A stretch of DNA of 64,000 nucleotides from Chryseobacterium defluvii (GTDB lineage Bacteria; Bacteroidota; Bacteroidia; Flavobacteriales; Weeksellaceae): assembly GCF_014204415.1 (NCBI RefSeq), contig NZ_JACHLE010000001.1, positions 1,612,001-1,676,000 on the forward strand, in the 5' to 3' direction. The translations under genes were made by a program, and so were the position numbers. Each line of letters opens with the position of its first letter. Within the stretch, counting starts at the first letter, position 1. The notes under the pieces are model-generated. The model had not been told where the DNA came from and made no database searches. It worked only from the letters and a program-made list of their open reading frames with translations. Below are positions 49,602-57,842 of the stretch, piece by piece.

Positions 49602-50582
49602 TTATTTTACATACATCGCTTTTTTGATCTCCTCTTTCACTTTTTCAAGTTTAGGGAACCATTCTGCAAATAATGCAGCAGAGTATGGCGCAGGGGCATC
49701 CGGAGTAGTAATCCTCTTAATAGGGGCATCCAGATAATCGAAAGCTTTCTGCTGTACCATATAGGTAATTTCAGAAGAGATGGAAGCAAACGGCCATGCT
49801 TCTTCCAAAATAACCAGTCTGTTTGTTTTCTTAACGGACGCTAAAATAGTATCAAAGTCTAAAGGACGAACTGTTCTCAAATCGATAACTTCTACAGAGA
49901 TCCCTTCTTTCGCTAAATCTTCAGCAGCCTGAATAGCCAACTTCATAATTTTACCGAAAGAAACCAAAGTAACATCTTTACCTTCTTTTTTAATATCTGC
50001 TTTTCCGATAGGAATATAATATTCTTCTTCCGGAATTTCCATTTTGTCTCCATACATCTGCTCAGATTCCATGAAGATCACCGGATCATTATCCTGAATA
50101 GCAGTTTTTAATAATCCTTTGGCATCATAAGGGTTGGAAGGAACCACTACTTTAAGCCCCGGGCAGTTGGCAAACCAGTTTTCAAAAGCCTGGGAATGGG
50201 TAGCCCCCAATTGCCCTGCAGAGGCAGTAGGGCCACGGAATACGATCGGGCAGTTCCATTGCCCGCCACTCATCTGACGGATCTTTGCTGCATTATTGAT
50301 AATCTGGTCAATCCCCACCAAAGAGAAGTTGAAGGTCATAAATTCTACGATCGGCCTGTTCCCGTTCATTGCTGCTCCTACCGAAATTCCGGTAAAACCT
50401 AATTCCGCAATCGGGGTATCGATCACTCTTTTAGGGCCAAATTCATCCAGCATTCCTTTTGAGGCTTTATATGCACCGTTATATTCTGCAACTTCCTCTC
50501 CCATTAAATAAATGGATTCGTCTTTACGCATTTCCTCGCTCATTGCCTGTGCAATTACCTCACGAAAAGTATATTCTGCCAT
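49602..50582 (-). CDS. pdhB: Pyruvate dehydrogenase E1 component, beta subunit
   Basis: The 326-residue protein starts at the ATG at 50582 (MAEYTFREVIAQAM); the ORF extends upstream through the promoter. It is the beta chain of a 2-oxoacid dehydrogenase E1: GEEVAEYNGAYKASKGMLDEFGP in pieces, RVIDTPIAELGFTGISVGAAM, VVPSNPYDAKGLLKTAI, and a late VILEEAWPFASISSEI. With the alpha chain it decarboxylates pyruvate using thiamine diphosphate. The alpha subunit and E2 genes are not in the window, so beta is encoded alone here. YNGAYKASKGM favours the pyruvate enzyme over the branched-chain one. Confidence 0.93.
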   Translation of the reverse strand: MAEYTFREVIAQAMSEEMRKDESIYLMGEEVAEYNGAYKASKGMLDEFGPKRVIDTPIAELGFTGISVGAAMNGNRPIVEFMTFNFSLVGIDQIINNAAKIRQMSGGQWNCPIVFRGPTASAGQLGATHSQAFENWFANCPGLKVVVPSNPYDAKGLLKTAIQDNDPVIFMESEQMYGDKMEIPEEEYYIPIGKADIKKEGKDVTLVSFGKIMKLAIQAAEDLAKEGISVEVIDLRTVRPLDFDTILASVKKTNRLVILEEAWPFASISSEITYMVQQKAFDYLDAPIKRITTPDAPAPYSAALFAEWFPKLEKVKEEIKKAMYVK

Positions 50583-50604
50583 ATTTTTTTGAAAAATTAG
50601 AGTA

Positions 50605-50612
50605 CAAAAATA
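50605..50612 (-). promoter_or_regulatory. Candidate -7 box (TATTTTTG) for pdhB
   Basis: Full match, 22 bases before the ATG at 50582; it excludes the upstream in-frame start. Confidence 0.4.
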
Positions 50613-50640
50613 GTGATTTTTTATTATTGACATAATAAAA

Positions 50641-50666
50641 AGGACATCTCCTGTAGGGAGATGCCT
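50641..50666 (-). terminator. Terminator after the DUF2147 gene
   Basis: CATCTCC, TGTA, GGGAGATG extended to AGG/CCT at the ends with one mismatch; minus-strand T tract (TTTTATTATG) follows. Confidence 0.78.
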
Positions 50667-50696
50667 TATTTATCTGATTTATTTTTTTTAAATCAA

Positions 50697-51113
50697 TTAA
50701 TCTACTTTATGCCACGTCTGGGTTTTAACCGCAATTCCTAAGATAAGTGCTTTCACTTTCAGGGTATTCCCATCTCTTACAATTTCTGTTTTATAGGTTT
50801 TCCCATCTTTCGGATTGGTTATTGTACCTCCCCCAAATTCATTTCCGTCTTTGGATAATCCCCTGATAATTTCCAGTCCTAACAAGGGTTTATTTTTACG
50901 GTCATCCTTGCATTTTACACAATTGTTATTTTCCGGCTTTATCAAAAGCTGGTTAATTTTCCCATAGTATTTACCATCTGGTTTCTTAAAAATCTCAACA
51001 ATAGATTTAGGTTTCCCGGTTTCATCATCTATGGTTCTCCATTTACCTTCAATTTGTGCAAAAGACATTACACTGAATAACGAAAGCACGAATGTTAATA
51101 ATAATTTTTTCAT
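50697..51113 (-). CDS. Exported DUF2147 protein
   Basis: The 138-residue protein has a signal peptide (MKKLLLTFVLSLFSVMSFAQ) and a single DUF2147 domain: IEGKWRTIDDETGKPKSIVEIFK in pieces, DGKYYGKINQLL, a C-x-x-C pair in NNCVKCKDDRK, then GLEIIRGLSKDG..GGGTITNPKDGKTYK and an AVKTQTWHKVD end. The predicted fold is a small lipocalin-like barrel in the periplasm. No function is established. Confidence 0.88.
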   Translation of the reverse strand: MKKLLLTFVLSLFSVMSFAQIEGKWRTIDDETGKPKSIVEIFKKPDGKYYGKINQLLIKPENNNCVKCKDDRKNKPLLGLEIIRGLSKDGNEFGGGTITNPKDGKTYKTEIVRDGNTLKVKALILGIAVKTQTWHKVD

Positions 51114-51262
51114 ATTTCTTATAGTTTAATTTTCAATAAAATATTTTCGTTGTCTATCTTTTGCTAAAAATATAAATTAATTTTAAACAAACAAAAATTT
51201 TTATTATCCAAGGCATATATAACAATACACATACCAAATTTCAAAATTAAACACCTGTTAAA

Positions 51263-52120
51263 CTAAGAATTTTGAAGCCGAACTGAAAATTTCCTTAGTT
51301 GGAAGCCAATCCCGATCAAAGCAACAATTGCCGTAATAAAAGAAAAAATCATGGCTGTAGATACAGAAACATCCGCATTGAATGTAAAATATTGGGCCGC
51401 TTTCATAAATAACCACTCCCTCACCCCTATTCCCGAAAAAGAAATCACACTCAACACCGCACTGATGAGAAATACAATGCAATAGATCCAGACTTCTTCG
51501 ATCTGTGCAAATGACCTTAAAATAAAATAGATCGAAAGCAGCTGGCAGACCTGTACTCCCAAAGAATACAGCAAGGTACTGTAAAATATTCTTTTGAACT
51601 CCGGAAAGAATTTCATAAAGAATATTCTGGCAACCATTATAGTAATGATGACTGCCGGGATGATCATTAATTTGTAATACCCGGGAAGTAAAGGATATGC
51701 TAATATTTCTATTAATACGGTAATCGCCAGCAGGCCGGAAAGCCTGTCACAGAACACAGATTTTGTCAGCTTTTTAGCACTCCATTGAAACTGTTTATTG
51801 AGGATATACACTTTGTAGGCATCCCCGCCTATCCCGCCGGGAATGAAAAAATTGTAGAACATCCCTATCAGATACAACTTCAGGTTATCGATCTTATGGA
51901 TAAGAAAATGATTGGCATGAAAGTATAGCAAAAGTCTTTGGGATGAAATCACCTGAGAAACAACAAATGCAATGAAAGCAATAACCAGATAATGATATTT
52001 GCTGGTCTTAATAAGTTCCCAGACTTCTGAAAAGGGTACTTTCCTGAACACAAAATACAGCAATAGCAGGCTGACACCTATTTTAAGGGAAGTTATCGCT
52101 ATTTTTCTGAATCTTTTCAA
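51263..52120 (-). CDS. Flippase-like membrane protein (LPG-synthase TM / UPF0104 family)
   Basis: The 285-residue protein has about seven membrane helices and the family's features: VISSQRLLLYFHANHF, LKLYLIGMFYNFFIPGGIGGDAYKVY, then KLTKSVFCDRLSGLLA and GIGVREWLFMKAAQYF. It is shorter than its relative at 35329. It starts inside the stop of the GT2 gene (4-base overlap), so the two are co-translated. Its likely role is to flip or hold the lipid-linked sugar made by that transferase; this is inferred from family and neighbourhood. Confidence 0.85.
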   Translation of the reverse strand: MKRFRKIAITSLKIGVSLLLLYFVFRKVPFSEVWELIKTSKYHYLVIAFIAFVVSQVISSQRLLLYFHANHFLIHKIDNLKLYLIGMFYNFFIPGGIGGDAYKVYILNKQFQWSAKKLTKSVFCDRLSGLLAITVLIEILAYPLLPGYYKLMIIPAVIITIMVARIFFMKFFPEFKRIFYSTLLYSLGVQVCQLLSIYFILRSFAQIEEVWIYCIVFLISAVLSVISFSGIGVREWLFMKAAQYFTFNADVSVSTAMIFSFITAIVALIGIGFQLRKFSVRLQNS

Positions 52121-53055
52121 AAAGTAGAAATTTTCCGGATGTTGAACGGGCGTTTTTTCTGGGATTCATAATATGTTTTCATCAGCAGGTCTATAATGAT
52201 TCCCGTGGTAAAAAGCTGAATCCCTACAAAAACCAGAAGAATTCCTAAAATAAGCAAAGGCCTTCCCCCTATGGAATATCCTAAAATTTTTACGATTAAA
52301 AGGTAAGCATTGATCAGCATTCCTAAGGCAAATGCCACAATCCCGATATTCCCAAACAGGTAAATAGGTTTCTGCAGGTATTTTTGATTAAAAAGCAAAA
52401 GGATAAGATCGTTGATCACTTTGGTGGTCCTTCCGATCCCGTATTTTGAAACCCCGAACTGCCTTGCATGGTGTTTTACCGGAACTTCGGCAATTCTTGC
52501 TCCGTTGATATGGGCATGAAGTGTAATGAACCTGTGAGATTCGCCATATAAATCGAGATTCTTGGCCGTTTCATTGGTGAAAACCTTCAATGCGCAACCG
52601 TGGTCTTTTACATTGAGCTTGGTGGTCCTTCTGATAATAAAGTTGGCCACTTTAGAAGGAAAGGTTCTTAAAAGATTGTCCTGTCTTTTCTGGCGTTTCC
52701 CGATCACAAGATCATATCCGTCTTCATCCAGCTTATCCACCATCATCGGAATATCAGTAGGGTCATTCTGCATATCCCCGTCCATTGTAATGATATAATC
52801 CCCTGTTGCGTAATCTATCCCTGCCATTAACGCTGAGCTCTGTCCATAGTTTTTTTTCAGTTCTATGAGAACCACATGGGGAGCGGCTATATCTTTAATG
52901 ACTTTTACCGTTTTATCGGTTGAAAAATCATCAACCAAAATAAGTTCGTAACGATAATTTTTGAGAACGCTTTCAATGGCAGAAATAAGCAAAGGAGCAT
53001 TTTCTTCTTCATTATAAAGCGGAACGACTACCGAATAAAACCTGTCTGGATTCAT
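52117..53055 (-). CDS. GT2 polyprenyl-phosphate glycosyltransferase (ArnC/GtrB/DPM1-like)
   Basis: The 312-residue protein has a GT-A domain: YSVVVPLYNEEENAPLLISAIESVL in pieces, LILVDDFSTDKT, TMDGDMQNDPTDIP (DxD-type metal site), and KRQKRQDNLLRTFPSKVANFI. Then come HGCALKVF, RFITLHAHINGARIAEVPVKHHAR and two C-terminal membrane helices near residues 235-260 and 265-295. This matches GtrB/ArnC-type enzymes that put a sugar on undecaprenyl phosphate at the inner membrane. The donor sugar is not readable from sequence. Operon with UPF0104; the ArnT-like GT is divergent. Confidence 0.92.
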   Translation of the reverse strand: MNPDRFYSVVVPLYNEEENAPLLISAIESVLKNYRYELILVDDFSTDKTVKVIKDIAAPHVVLIELKKNYGQSSALMAGIDYATGDYIITMDGDMQNDPTDIPMMVDKLDEDGYDLVIGKRQKRQDNLLRTFPSKVANFIIRRTTKLNVKDHGCALKVFTNETAKNLDLYGESHRFITLHAHINGARIAEVPVKHHARQFGVSKYGIGRTTKVINDLILLLFNQKYLQKPIYLFGNIGIVAFALGMLINAYLLIVKILGYSIGGRPLLILGILLVFVGIQLFTTGIIIDLLMKTYYESQKKRPFNIRKISTF

Positions 53056-53071
53056 AGATTAAAAATATTTG

Positions 53072-53079
53072 CAAAGATA
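53072..53079 (-). promoter_or_regulatory. Candidate -7 box (TATCTTTG) for the GT2 operon
   Basis: Minus-strand full match 16 bases before the GT2 ATG. With the box at 53134 it makes this a compact divergent promoter. Confidence 0.48.
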
Positions 53080-53133
53080 ACTGAAATTTCAGATTACCAT
53101 AAAGATATTTAAAGGTTCAATAAAGCTTTTAAA

Positions 53134-53141
53134 TATCTTTG
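53134..53141 (+). promoter_or_regulatory. Candidate -7 box (TATCTTTG) for the GT39 gene
   Basis: Full match that covers the upstream TTG, so the true start is the ATG at 53157. Confidence 0.5.
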
Positions 53142-53156
53142 CAAAAATATGATCGT

Positions 53157-54773
53157 ATGAAAACCCAGCAAAGGTCCTTGTATTATTTACTGCTCGTCGT
53201 AGGTGCCATATTGCTTTTTGCCCATCTCGGCAAATTGTACGTAGATATCATGGAAGCCCGGAATTTTGTTTCGGCCAGGGAAATGGCGGATGAAGGGCAT
53301 TGGATATTTACAACAATGAATGGCCTTCCACGATATGAAAAGCCGCCTCTTCCTACCTGGCTGAGCGCCTGGATGGGGGAAATTTTCAGCTTCCGGAATA
53401 TCGGGGCTTTAAGGTTTCCGGCTGCTCTATCTACTTTTCTTCTGGTCATTTATTTTTATAAGATCGTTAATTTTCTTTCCAGTAATACACGTCTTGCATT
53501 TATTTCTTCGATGGTTCTGGTGACCAATTTCCTGGTTATTTATGTGGGCAGAAGGGCTAACTGGGATATTTACAGCTACAGCTTCATGGTGATCGGGATC
53601 TATTATTTTATTTTGGCTTTAAAGGATATCAAGACTATTCCCAATTATCTGTTCGCCGGGGTTTTATTCGGATTTTCGGTATTAAGCAAGGGGCCTACCG
53701 GGCCTTATGTTTTATTAATCCCGCTTTATATAGGATATGTGATCGTTTTCGGATGGCCGAAATGGAAAGAAATACGAGGTATTATCTTGTGTGCCATTGT
53801 AACCATTCTGGTCGGATTCTCATGGTATATCTATATTTATACGGCAGATCCTGACACTTTCCTGGCTATTATGGAAAAGGAGGCAACGGCAAGAGGAAAC
53901 AGAGATGTAAAGCCATTCACAAGATATCTGAGTTTTCCGGTTCAAACAGGTGTATGGATCCTGTACAGTGTTATCGGGCTTATTTTCCCGATGATCAAAA
54001 AGAGAACAGACCAACCTAAGATCTATATGCTGTTCTTTTACTGGACTTTATTCTCACTGATCCTGCTTTCTTTAATTCCCTCTAAAAAAGAACGCTATCT
54101 GTTCCCGATGATGGTTCCTTTAGCTGCTACAACGGGATATTACTTATATTATCTGTTTCAGAGTATTGAATTAAAGAGATGGGAACTGAATCTCAACAAA
54201 ACAATCTTTACCGTTCTTGCTGTTGTGGCATTTGCCATCGCTGCAGGAGTTTATTTTCTCCCTTTGGAAAGCATCAGCATTTATACAGTTTTGTTTTCAA
54301 TATCTGCTCTTATGGCATCAGTGGGACTGCTTTATTTTATTTACAAAAAGAGAAGCTTTGAGAAGGCATTTTACTCGGTGGTTTTCCTTATGGCGGCAAC
54401 CGGATTGTTTGGGATTCCTGTTTTGGATAAGATGCTCAGTAATAATCAGAATTTTAAAAGCCTGACCCTTATTAAGGATCAGATACAGAAGGAAGGGACA
54501 AAATTATACAGCTATTCGGAATATTCTCCTGAGGTATGGTTCAGGTATCTGGACATCATGCCTGAAATAAAAACGGAAGACCCGAAAACATTCCCCAAAG
54601 AAAAGGTGTTTTATGTAGCCATGAATACCAATCAGCCGGAATTTATCAAGAATCTTGAAAAGCTGGGCTGGAAGTTAACATACGTGGATACCTTTGATGA
54701 TAATGAAGAAGGAACGAAGTCCAAGAACTACTCCGAAAGGAAAATTCATTATGTTTACAGGGTCATGCAATAA
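53157..54773 (+). CDS. GT-C glycosyltransferase, ArnT/GT39-like
   Basis: The 538-residue protein starts at the ATG at 53157, since the TTG at 53139 lies in the promoter box. It has 10-12 membrane helices. The first loop carries the ArnT-type motif EARNFVSAREMADEGHWIFTTMNGLPRYEKPPLPTW in pieces (acidic residue then E-M..G.W, and Y-x-K-P-P-L-P-x-W). A C-terminal soluble part of about 110 residues follows (NLEKLGWKLTYVDTFD). GT-C enzymes move sugars from a polyprenyl-phosphate carrier to an acceptor, such as lipid A or protein, on the periplasmic side. It is divergent from the GT2/flippase pair, and the three form a lipid-linked sugar module. Confidence 0.9.
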   Translation: MKTQQRSLYYLLLVVGAILLFAHLGKLYVDIMEARNFVSAREMADEGHWIFTTMNGLPRYEKPPLPTWLSAWMGEIFSFRNIGALRFPAALSTFLLVIYFYKIVNFLSSNTRLAFISSMVLVTNFLVIYVGRRANWDIYSYSFMVIGIYYFILALKDIKTIPNYLFAGVLFGFSVLSKGPTGPYVLLIPLYIGYVIVFGWPKWKEIRGIILCAIVTILVGFSWYIYIYTADPDTFLAIMEKEATARGNRDVKPFTRYLSFPVQTGVWILYSVIGLIFPMIKKRTDQPKIYMLFFYWTLFSLILLSLIPSKKERYLFPMMVPLAATTGYYLYYLFQSIELKRWELNLNKTIFTVLAVVAFAIAAGVYFLPLESISIYTVLFSISALMASVGLLYFIYKKRSFEKAFYSVVFLMAATGLFGIPVLDKMLSNNQNFKSLTLIKDQIQKEGTKLYSYSEYSPEVWFRYLDIMPEIKTEDPKTFPKEKVFYVAMNTNQPEFIKNLEKLGWKLTYVDTFDDNEEGTKSKNYSERKIHYVYRVMQ

Positions 54774-54817
54774 AATACACTTAGATTATTCCTCTTATTT
54801 TTGTTGTGGAATTCAGC

Positions 54818-54868
54818 TTGTCATTCCAAAGGAATCTACACTGTGTAGAGATGCTTTCAGCATGACAA
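54818..54868. repeat. Intergenic inverted-repeat element, type A copy 1
   Basis: TTGTCAT (54818-54824) and ATGACAA (54862-54868) are perfect ends around TTCCAAAGGAATCTA and a TACACTG-TGTAGAG hairpin. I recognise this type (GTCATTCC..GAATCT..AGCATGACAAA) as dispersed in flavobacterial genomes. Two copies are in this window (see 57715). Confidence 0.65.
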
Positions 54869-54975
54869 ACTGTATGTTTAATTTAATAGTAAAAAAATAA
54901 TACTAAAAATTAAAGGTAGAAATAATATTTAAACAGATTCTTAATTCATTTTTATTGATTAACTGAACATTCTAA

Positions 54976-55656
54976 TTAACTATTTTTTTCTCCAGAAAAA
55001 ATCTCTTTCATATTCAGCGGGTTGTAAACGATCAGGAACATAATAAGGGCAAAAGCATATTCCCATATCTCCCATTTTCTGGAGTGATCGATAGGTGCCA
55101 GTATCAATGCCGTAATAATAATGAAAATATAGATATGTACAGGCCTTGCAACAGATATCCCAAACGTATCGATCAGTTTTTTCATTTTTGCAGACCTGTT
55201 CCACAGAATAGGCAATACTAAAAAGTAGATCCCGAAACAGATAGACATCAGGTTAGAAAATATGAGCTTATTCAGTTTTACATCCCCTACCACCATATTA
55301 TGAAGATTGGTTTCCTGCTGTGCGTTATTTTCTTTGAAAAATTCTGAGGACTGAACATTAAAGATCCTTTGTCCCCATGAGATCTCTTCCCCTCCGCCAA
55401 AAAACATTCCCAAAGCCATCAGCAAAACACCTACTTTCCATAATGCCCCGTAATATTTCTGATATTTAAAGAATTTGAATAAAAGGGTAAAACTGGTAAG
55501 AAATAAAAAAGCCGAGGTAAGATTCTCATAAAAACCGTCTTCTTCCACAAGGGTATCAAAATATGAGCTGTCGGTAAAGAAGACATAAATGGCATAGATC
55601 ACCGTCAGTAAGAGAATCACGGAAATGATTTTCTCAAATAAGCTTAAATTTTTCAT
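54976..55656 (-). CDS. Hypothetical multi-pass membrane protein
   Basis: The 226-residue protein has about six membrane helices (residues 8-27, 45-60, 70-86, 130-152, 170-185, 195-212). Between the third and fourth lies the conserved-looking FGGGEEISWGQRIF, then EFFKENNAQQETNLHNM, which I recognise as a motif in a family of small membrane proteins of unknown function. No transporter or enzyme signature. The gene is divergent from pssA 54 bases away. A -7 box lies 4 bases before its ATG. Confidence 0.72.
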   Translation of the reverse strand: MKNLSLFEKIISVILLLTVIYAIYVFFTDSSYFDTLVEEDGFYENLTSAFLFLTSFTLLFKFFKYQKYYGALWKVGVLLMALGMFFGGGEEISWGQRIFNVQSSEFFKENNAQQETNLHNMVVGDVKLNKLIFSNLMSICFGIYFLVLPILWNRSAKMKKLIDTFGISVARPVHIYIFIIITALILAPIDHSRKWEIWEYAFALIMFLIVYNPLNMKEIFSGEKNS

Positions 55657-55660
55657 AAAG

Positions 55661-55668
55661 CAAATATA
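55661..55668 (-). promoter_or_regulatory. Candidate -7 box (TATATTTG) 4 bases from the ATG of the membrane-protein gene
   Basis: If active, the mRNA would be leaderless. No -33 TTG is seen. Confidence 0.35.
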
Positions 55669-55697
55669 AGTAATCCTGAAATGTAAATTCTATTCTT

Positions 55698-55705
55698 TAC
55701 TTTTG
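55698..55705 (+). promoter_or_regulatory. Candidate -7 box (TACTTTTG) for pssA
   Basis: Full match 5 bases before the pssA ATG at 55711, again implying a very short or absent leader. Confidence 0.4.
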
Positions 55706-55710
55706 TTGTC

Positions 55711-56424
55711 ATGAATTTTATTAAAAATAATCTTGCCAATGCCATCACTCTGGGTAACTTATTTTCCGGATGTATAGGGGCGATCCATCTTATTCTGGGA
55801 GATTATCAGATTACGGCGGTATGCATTATCCTTTCACTGGTTCTGGATTTTTTTGACGGGTTCGTGGCAAGGGCCCTGAAAGCCAATTCCAATCTGGGAG
55901 CTCAGCTGGATTCTTTGGCGGATATGGTGAGCTTTGGTTTTGTTCCGGGATTAACGATATATAAGGTCCTTGAACCTTTTGGCAATGAATTTTCAGGCTT
56001 GAGTCTTCCTCTTGAGATCAAATATTTTGGTTTACTCATCACTCTTTTTTCCTGTTTAAGGCTGGCTATCTTTAACCTGGATGAGGAACAGAAATATTAT
56101 TTTAAAGGCCTGAATACACCCTCCAACACGATCCTGATCTTTGGTTTGTATTATGCTTTCAAAGAAAACCGGAGTTTTGAATTTCTGTTCAACAATGCCG
56201 GCCTGTTAATTGTTTTGACCATCATCTCTTCATGGTTCCTGATCAGCCCTATAAAAATGATCGCAATGAAGTTCAAATCCATGAAACTGCAGGACAATTA
56301 TCCCAAACTGGCCTTATTAATAGGTTCCATTATTATTTTAATTATTTTTAAAACTGTCGGAATTCCGATGGTGATCATTTATTATATTTTAATATCCTTA
56401 ATATTTCAAAAACAACTTACATGA
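55711..56424 (+). CDS. pssA: CDP-diacylglycerol--serine O-phosphatidyltransferase
   Basis: The 237-residue membrane enzyme makes phosphatidylserine, the precursor of phosphatidylethanolamine. It carries the CDP-alcohol phosphotransferase motif in DFFDGFVARALKANSNLGAQLDSLADMVSFG: D-G-x2-A-R, then G-x3-D-x3-D. Several helices (residues 10-55, 100-125, 140-165, 185-215) make the usual fold. A clear LGAQLDSLAD with DMVSFGFVPG favours PssA over PgsA. Its stop overlaps the left arm of an inverted repeat. Confidence 0.93.
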   Translation: MNFIKNNLANAITLGNLFSGCIGAIHLILGDYQITAVCIILSLVLDFFDGFVARALKANSNLGAQLDSLADMVSFGFVPGLTIYKVLEPFGNEFSGLSLPLEIKYFGLLITLFSCLRLAIFNLDEEQKYYFKGLNTPSNTILIFGLYYAFKENRSFEFLFNNAGLLIVLTIISSWFLISPIKMIAMKFKSMKLQDNYPKLALLIGSIIILIIFKTVGIPMVIIYYILISLIFQKQLT

Positions 56425-56491
56425 GTTATGAATTATGAGTTAAAAGTTATAAGTCCGATCTGCACTTCCAATAACTCATAATTCATAACTC
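56423..56491. repeat. 19-bp perfect inverted repeat after pssA
   Basis: GAGTTATGAATTATGAGTT (56423-56441) and its perfect complement (56473-56491) flank a 31-base loop. The left arm includes the last two bases of the pssA stop codon. Similar GTTATGAGTT/GTTATAAGTT words occur near 15640-15680, and shorter ones near 24425-24455, so it belongs to a family. It may also end pssA transcripts. Confidence 0.7.
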
Positions 56492-56529
56492 TTAACTTAT
56501 AACTAATACCCCTTATAATTAACAAAAAA

Positions 56530-57297
56530 ATGAATTTAAAACTCCATAAACCTCTCTGTATTTTTGATCTGGAAACCACCGGTACCAATATCGGAAAGGA
56601 CAGGATCGTTGAGATCTGCATTTTAAAAGTAAATCCTGATGCGTCCAGGGAAAGCAAAACATGGCGTGTAAACCCTGAAATGCCGATTCCTATGGAATCA
56701 AGCCAGATCCACGGCATTTATGATGAGGATATAAAAGACGCCCCTACCTTCAAAACTATTGCCCCAAAGGTCATGGAAATGATCTCAGGAGCTGATCTTG
56801 GCGGTTTTAATTCGAACAGGTTTGATGTTCCTGTTTTAGCCGAAGAGCTTCTGCGTGCCGAAATTGATTTTGATTTGAGCAAATTCAAATTGGTTGATGC
56901 ACAGACGATTTTCCATAAGAAAGAGCCTAGGAATCTCGGGGCTGCCTATCAGTTCTACTGTGGAAAAACTCTTGAAAATGCCCATTCTGCAGAGGCAGAT
57001 GTAATGGCTACTTTTGAGGTTCTGGATGCGCAGGTGGGCAAATATGATGATATCCCAAATGAAGTAGCGGCATTAAGTGAATATACCTTCTATAATAAAA
57101 ATGCGGATCTGGCAGGTTTTATAGGCTTTAATGAAAAAATGGAGGAAGTTTTCAACTTCGGGAAGTATAAAGGACAGGGCGTAAAGGCGGTTTTCCAGAA
57201 GGATCTGGGGTATTTCGGATGGCTGCAAAATGCCGAATTCCCGCTGTATACCAAGAAAGTTTTTACAAAAATTCAGTTATCCGGAAAATTATTTTAA
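56530..57297 (+). CDS. DnaQ-like 3'-5' exonuclease with C-terminal DUF3820-like end
   Basis: The 255-residue protein has the DEDDh exonuclease motifs: ExoI FDLETTGT (residues 10-17), ExoII ADLGGFNSNRFDVPVL, and ExoIII ENAHSAEADVMAT with the His. The last 65 residues carry EEVFNFGKYKGQGV, a DUF3820-like segment often attached to such exonucleases. It may proofread or degrade 3' ends of DNA or RNA; not assigned to a polymerase. It begins the exonuclease-DUF2007 pair, 3 bases apart. Confidence 0.9.
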   Translation: MNLKLHKPLCIFDLETTGTNIGKDRIVEICILKVNPDASRESKTWRVNPEMPIPMESSQIHGIYDEDIKDAPTFKTIAPKVMEMISGADLGGFNSNRFDVPVLAEELLRAEIDFDLSKFKLVDAQTIFHKKEPRNLGAAYQFYCGKTLENAHSAEADVMATFEVLDAQVGKYDDIPNEVAALSEYTFYNKNADLAGFIGFNEKMEEVFNFGKYKGQGVKAVFQKDLGYFGWLQNAEFPLYTKKVFTKIQLSGKLF

Positions 57298-57300
57298 GAT

Positions 57301-57699
57301 ATGTCGAATCTGGTCCGTTTCAAGTTTTATGAAAATGCCATTGAAGCCAACAGGGATAAACAGATCCTTGCAGAAAGCGGCATCAATAGTTTTATTGCCA
57401 ATGAACAGCTTATTCAATCAGACTGGCTGCTTTCTCAGGCGGTGGGCGGAATCCAGCTCCAGGTCTTTGAAGAAGATATGGAAAAAGCAAAACAGGTATT
57501 GCAGGATTATAAAGACAATGAAGAGTTTTCTCTGGAAGCTGAGCATACGATCCATAATCCTGAATTTGATTTTGTCTGCCCGAAATGCGGCTCCAACCAC
57601 ATCTACAGGGACGACAGTGCGACCAGCTTTTTTGGAATTTCTATTTTAACCAGCCATAAATTTGTCTGCTATCATTGCGGGAATGGCTTTACCCATTAA
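57301..57699 (+). CDS. DUF2007 domain protein with zinc-ribbon tail
   Basis: The 132-residue protein has DUF2007 in its first 70 residues (VRFKFYENAIEANRDKQILAESGI, QAVGGIQLQVFEEDMEKAKQVL in pieces) and a C-terminal ribbon of C-P-K-C and C-Y-H-C pairs (FVCPKCGSNHIYRDD; KFVCYHCGNGF), which likely binds one zinc. The acidic linker between them is DNEEFSLEAEH. It lies 3 bases after the exonuclease gene, so it is probably co-transcribed. Function not known. Confidence 0.85.
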   Translation: MSNLVRFKFYENAIEANRDKQILAESGINSFIANEQLIQSDWLLSQAVGGIQLQVFEEDMEKAKQVLQDYKDNEEFSLEAEHTIHNPEFDFVCPKCGSNHIYRDDSATSFFGISILTSHKFVCYHCGNGFTH

Positions 57700-57714
57700 A
57701 AATTATATTCAGGC

Positions 57715-57813
57715 TTGTCATTATGAATAAAGCAGAGCGGAATGAAGAATCTCAGCTGAAATTTTAATGATTAAGAATATTAAGAGAAATTCTCTGCTCA
57801 TCAGAACGACAAA
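57715..57813. repeat. Intergenic inverted-repeat element, type A copy 2
   Basis: TTGTCATTATGA (57715-57726) pairs with TCAGAACGACAA (57801-57812), 10 of 12 matched. The interior holds AGCAGAGCGGAATGAAGAATCTC and GAGAAATTCTCTGCT (in pieces), which pair with each other. It resembles the element at 54818 at its ends. Confidence 0.6.
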
Positions 57814-57842
57814 GCAATCCATATTATATTAAGAATTAGATT

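Noticed and set aside
56433..56717. Minus-strand ORF of 94 residues over the pssA end and exonuclease start
   Set aside because: It spans the inverted repeat and the start of the DnaQ-like gene in antisense and has no recognisable features.
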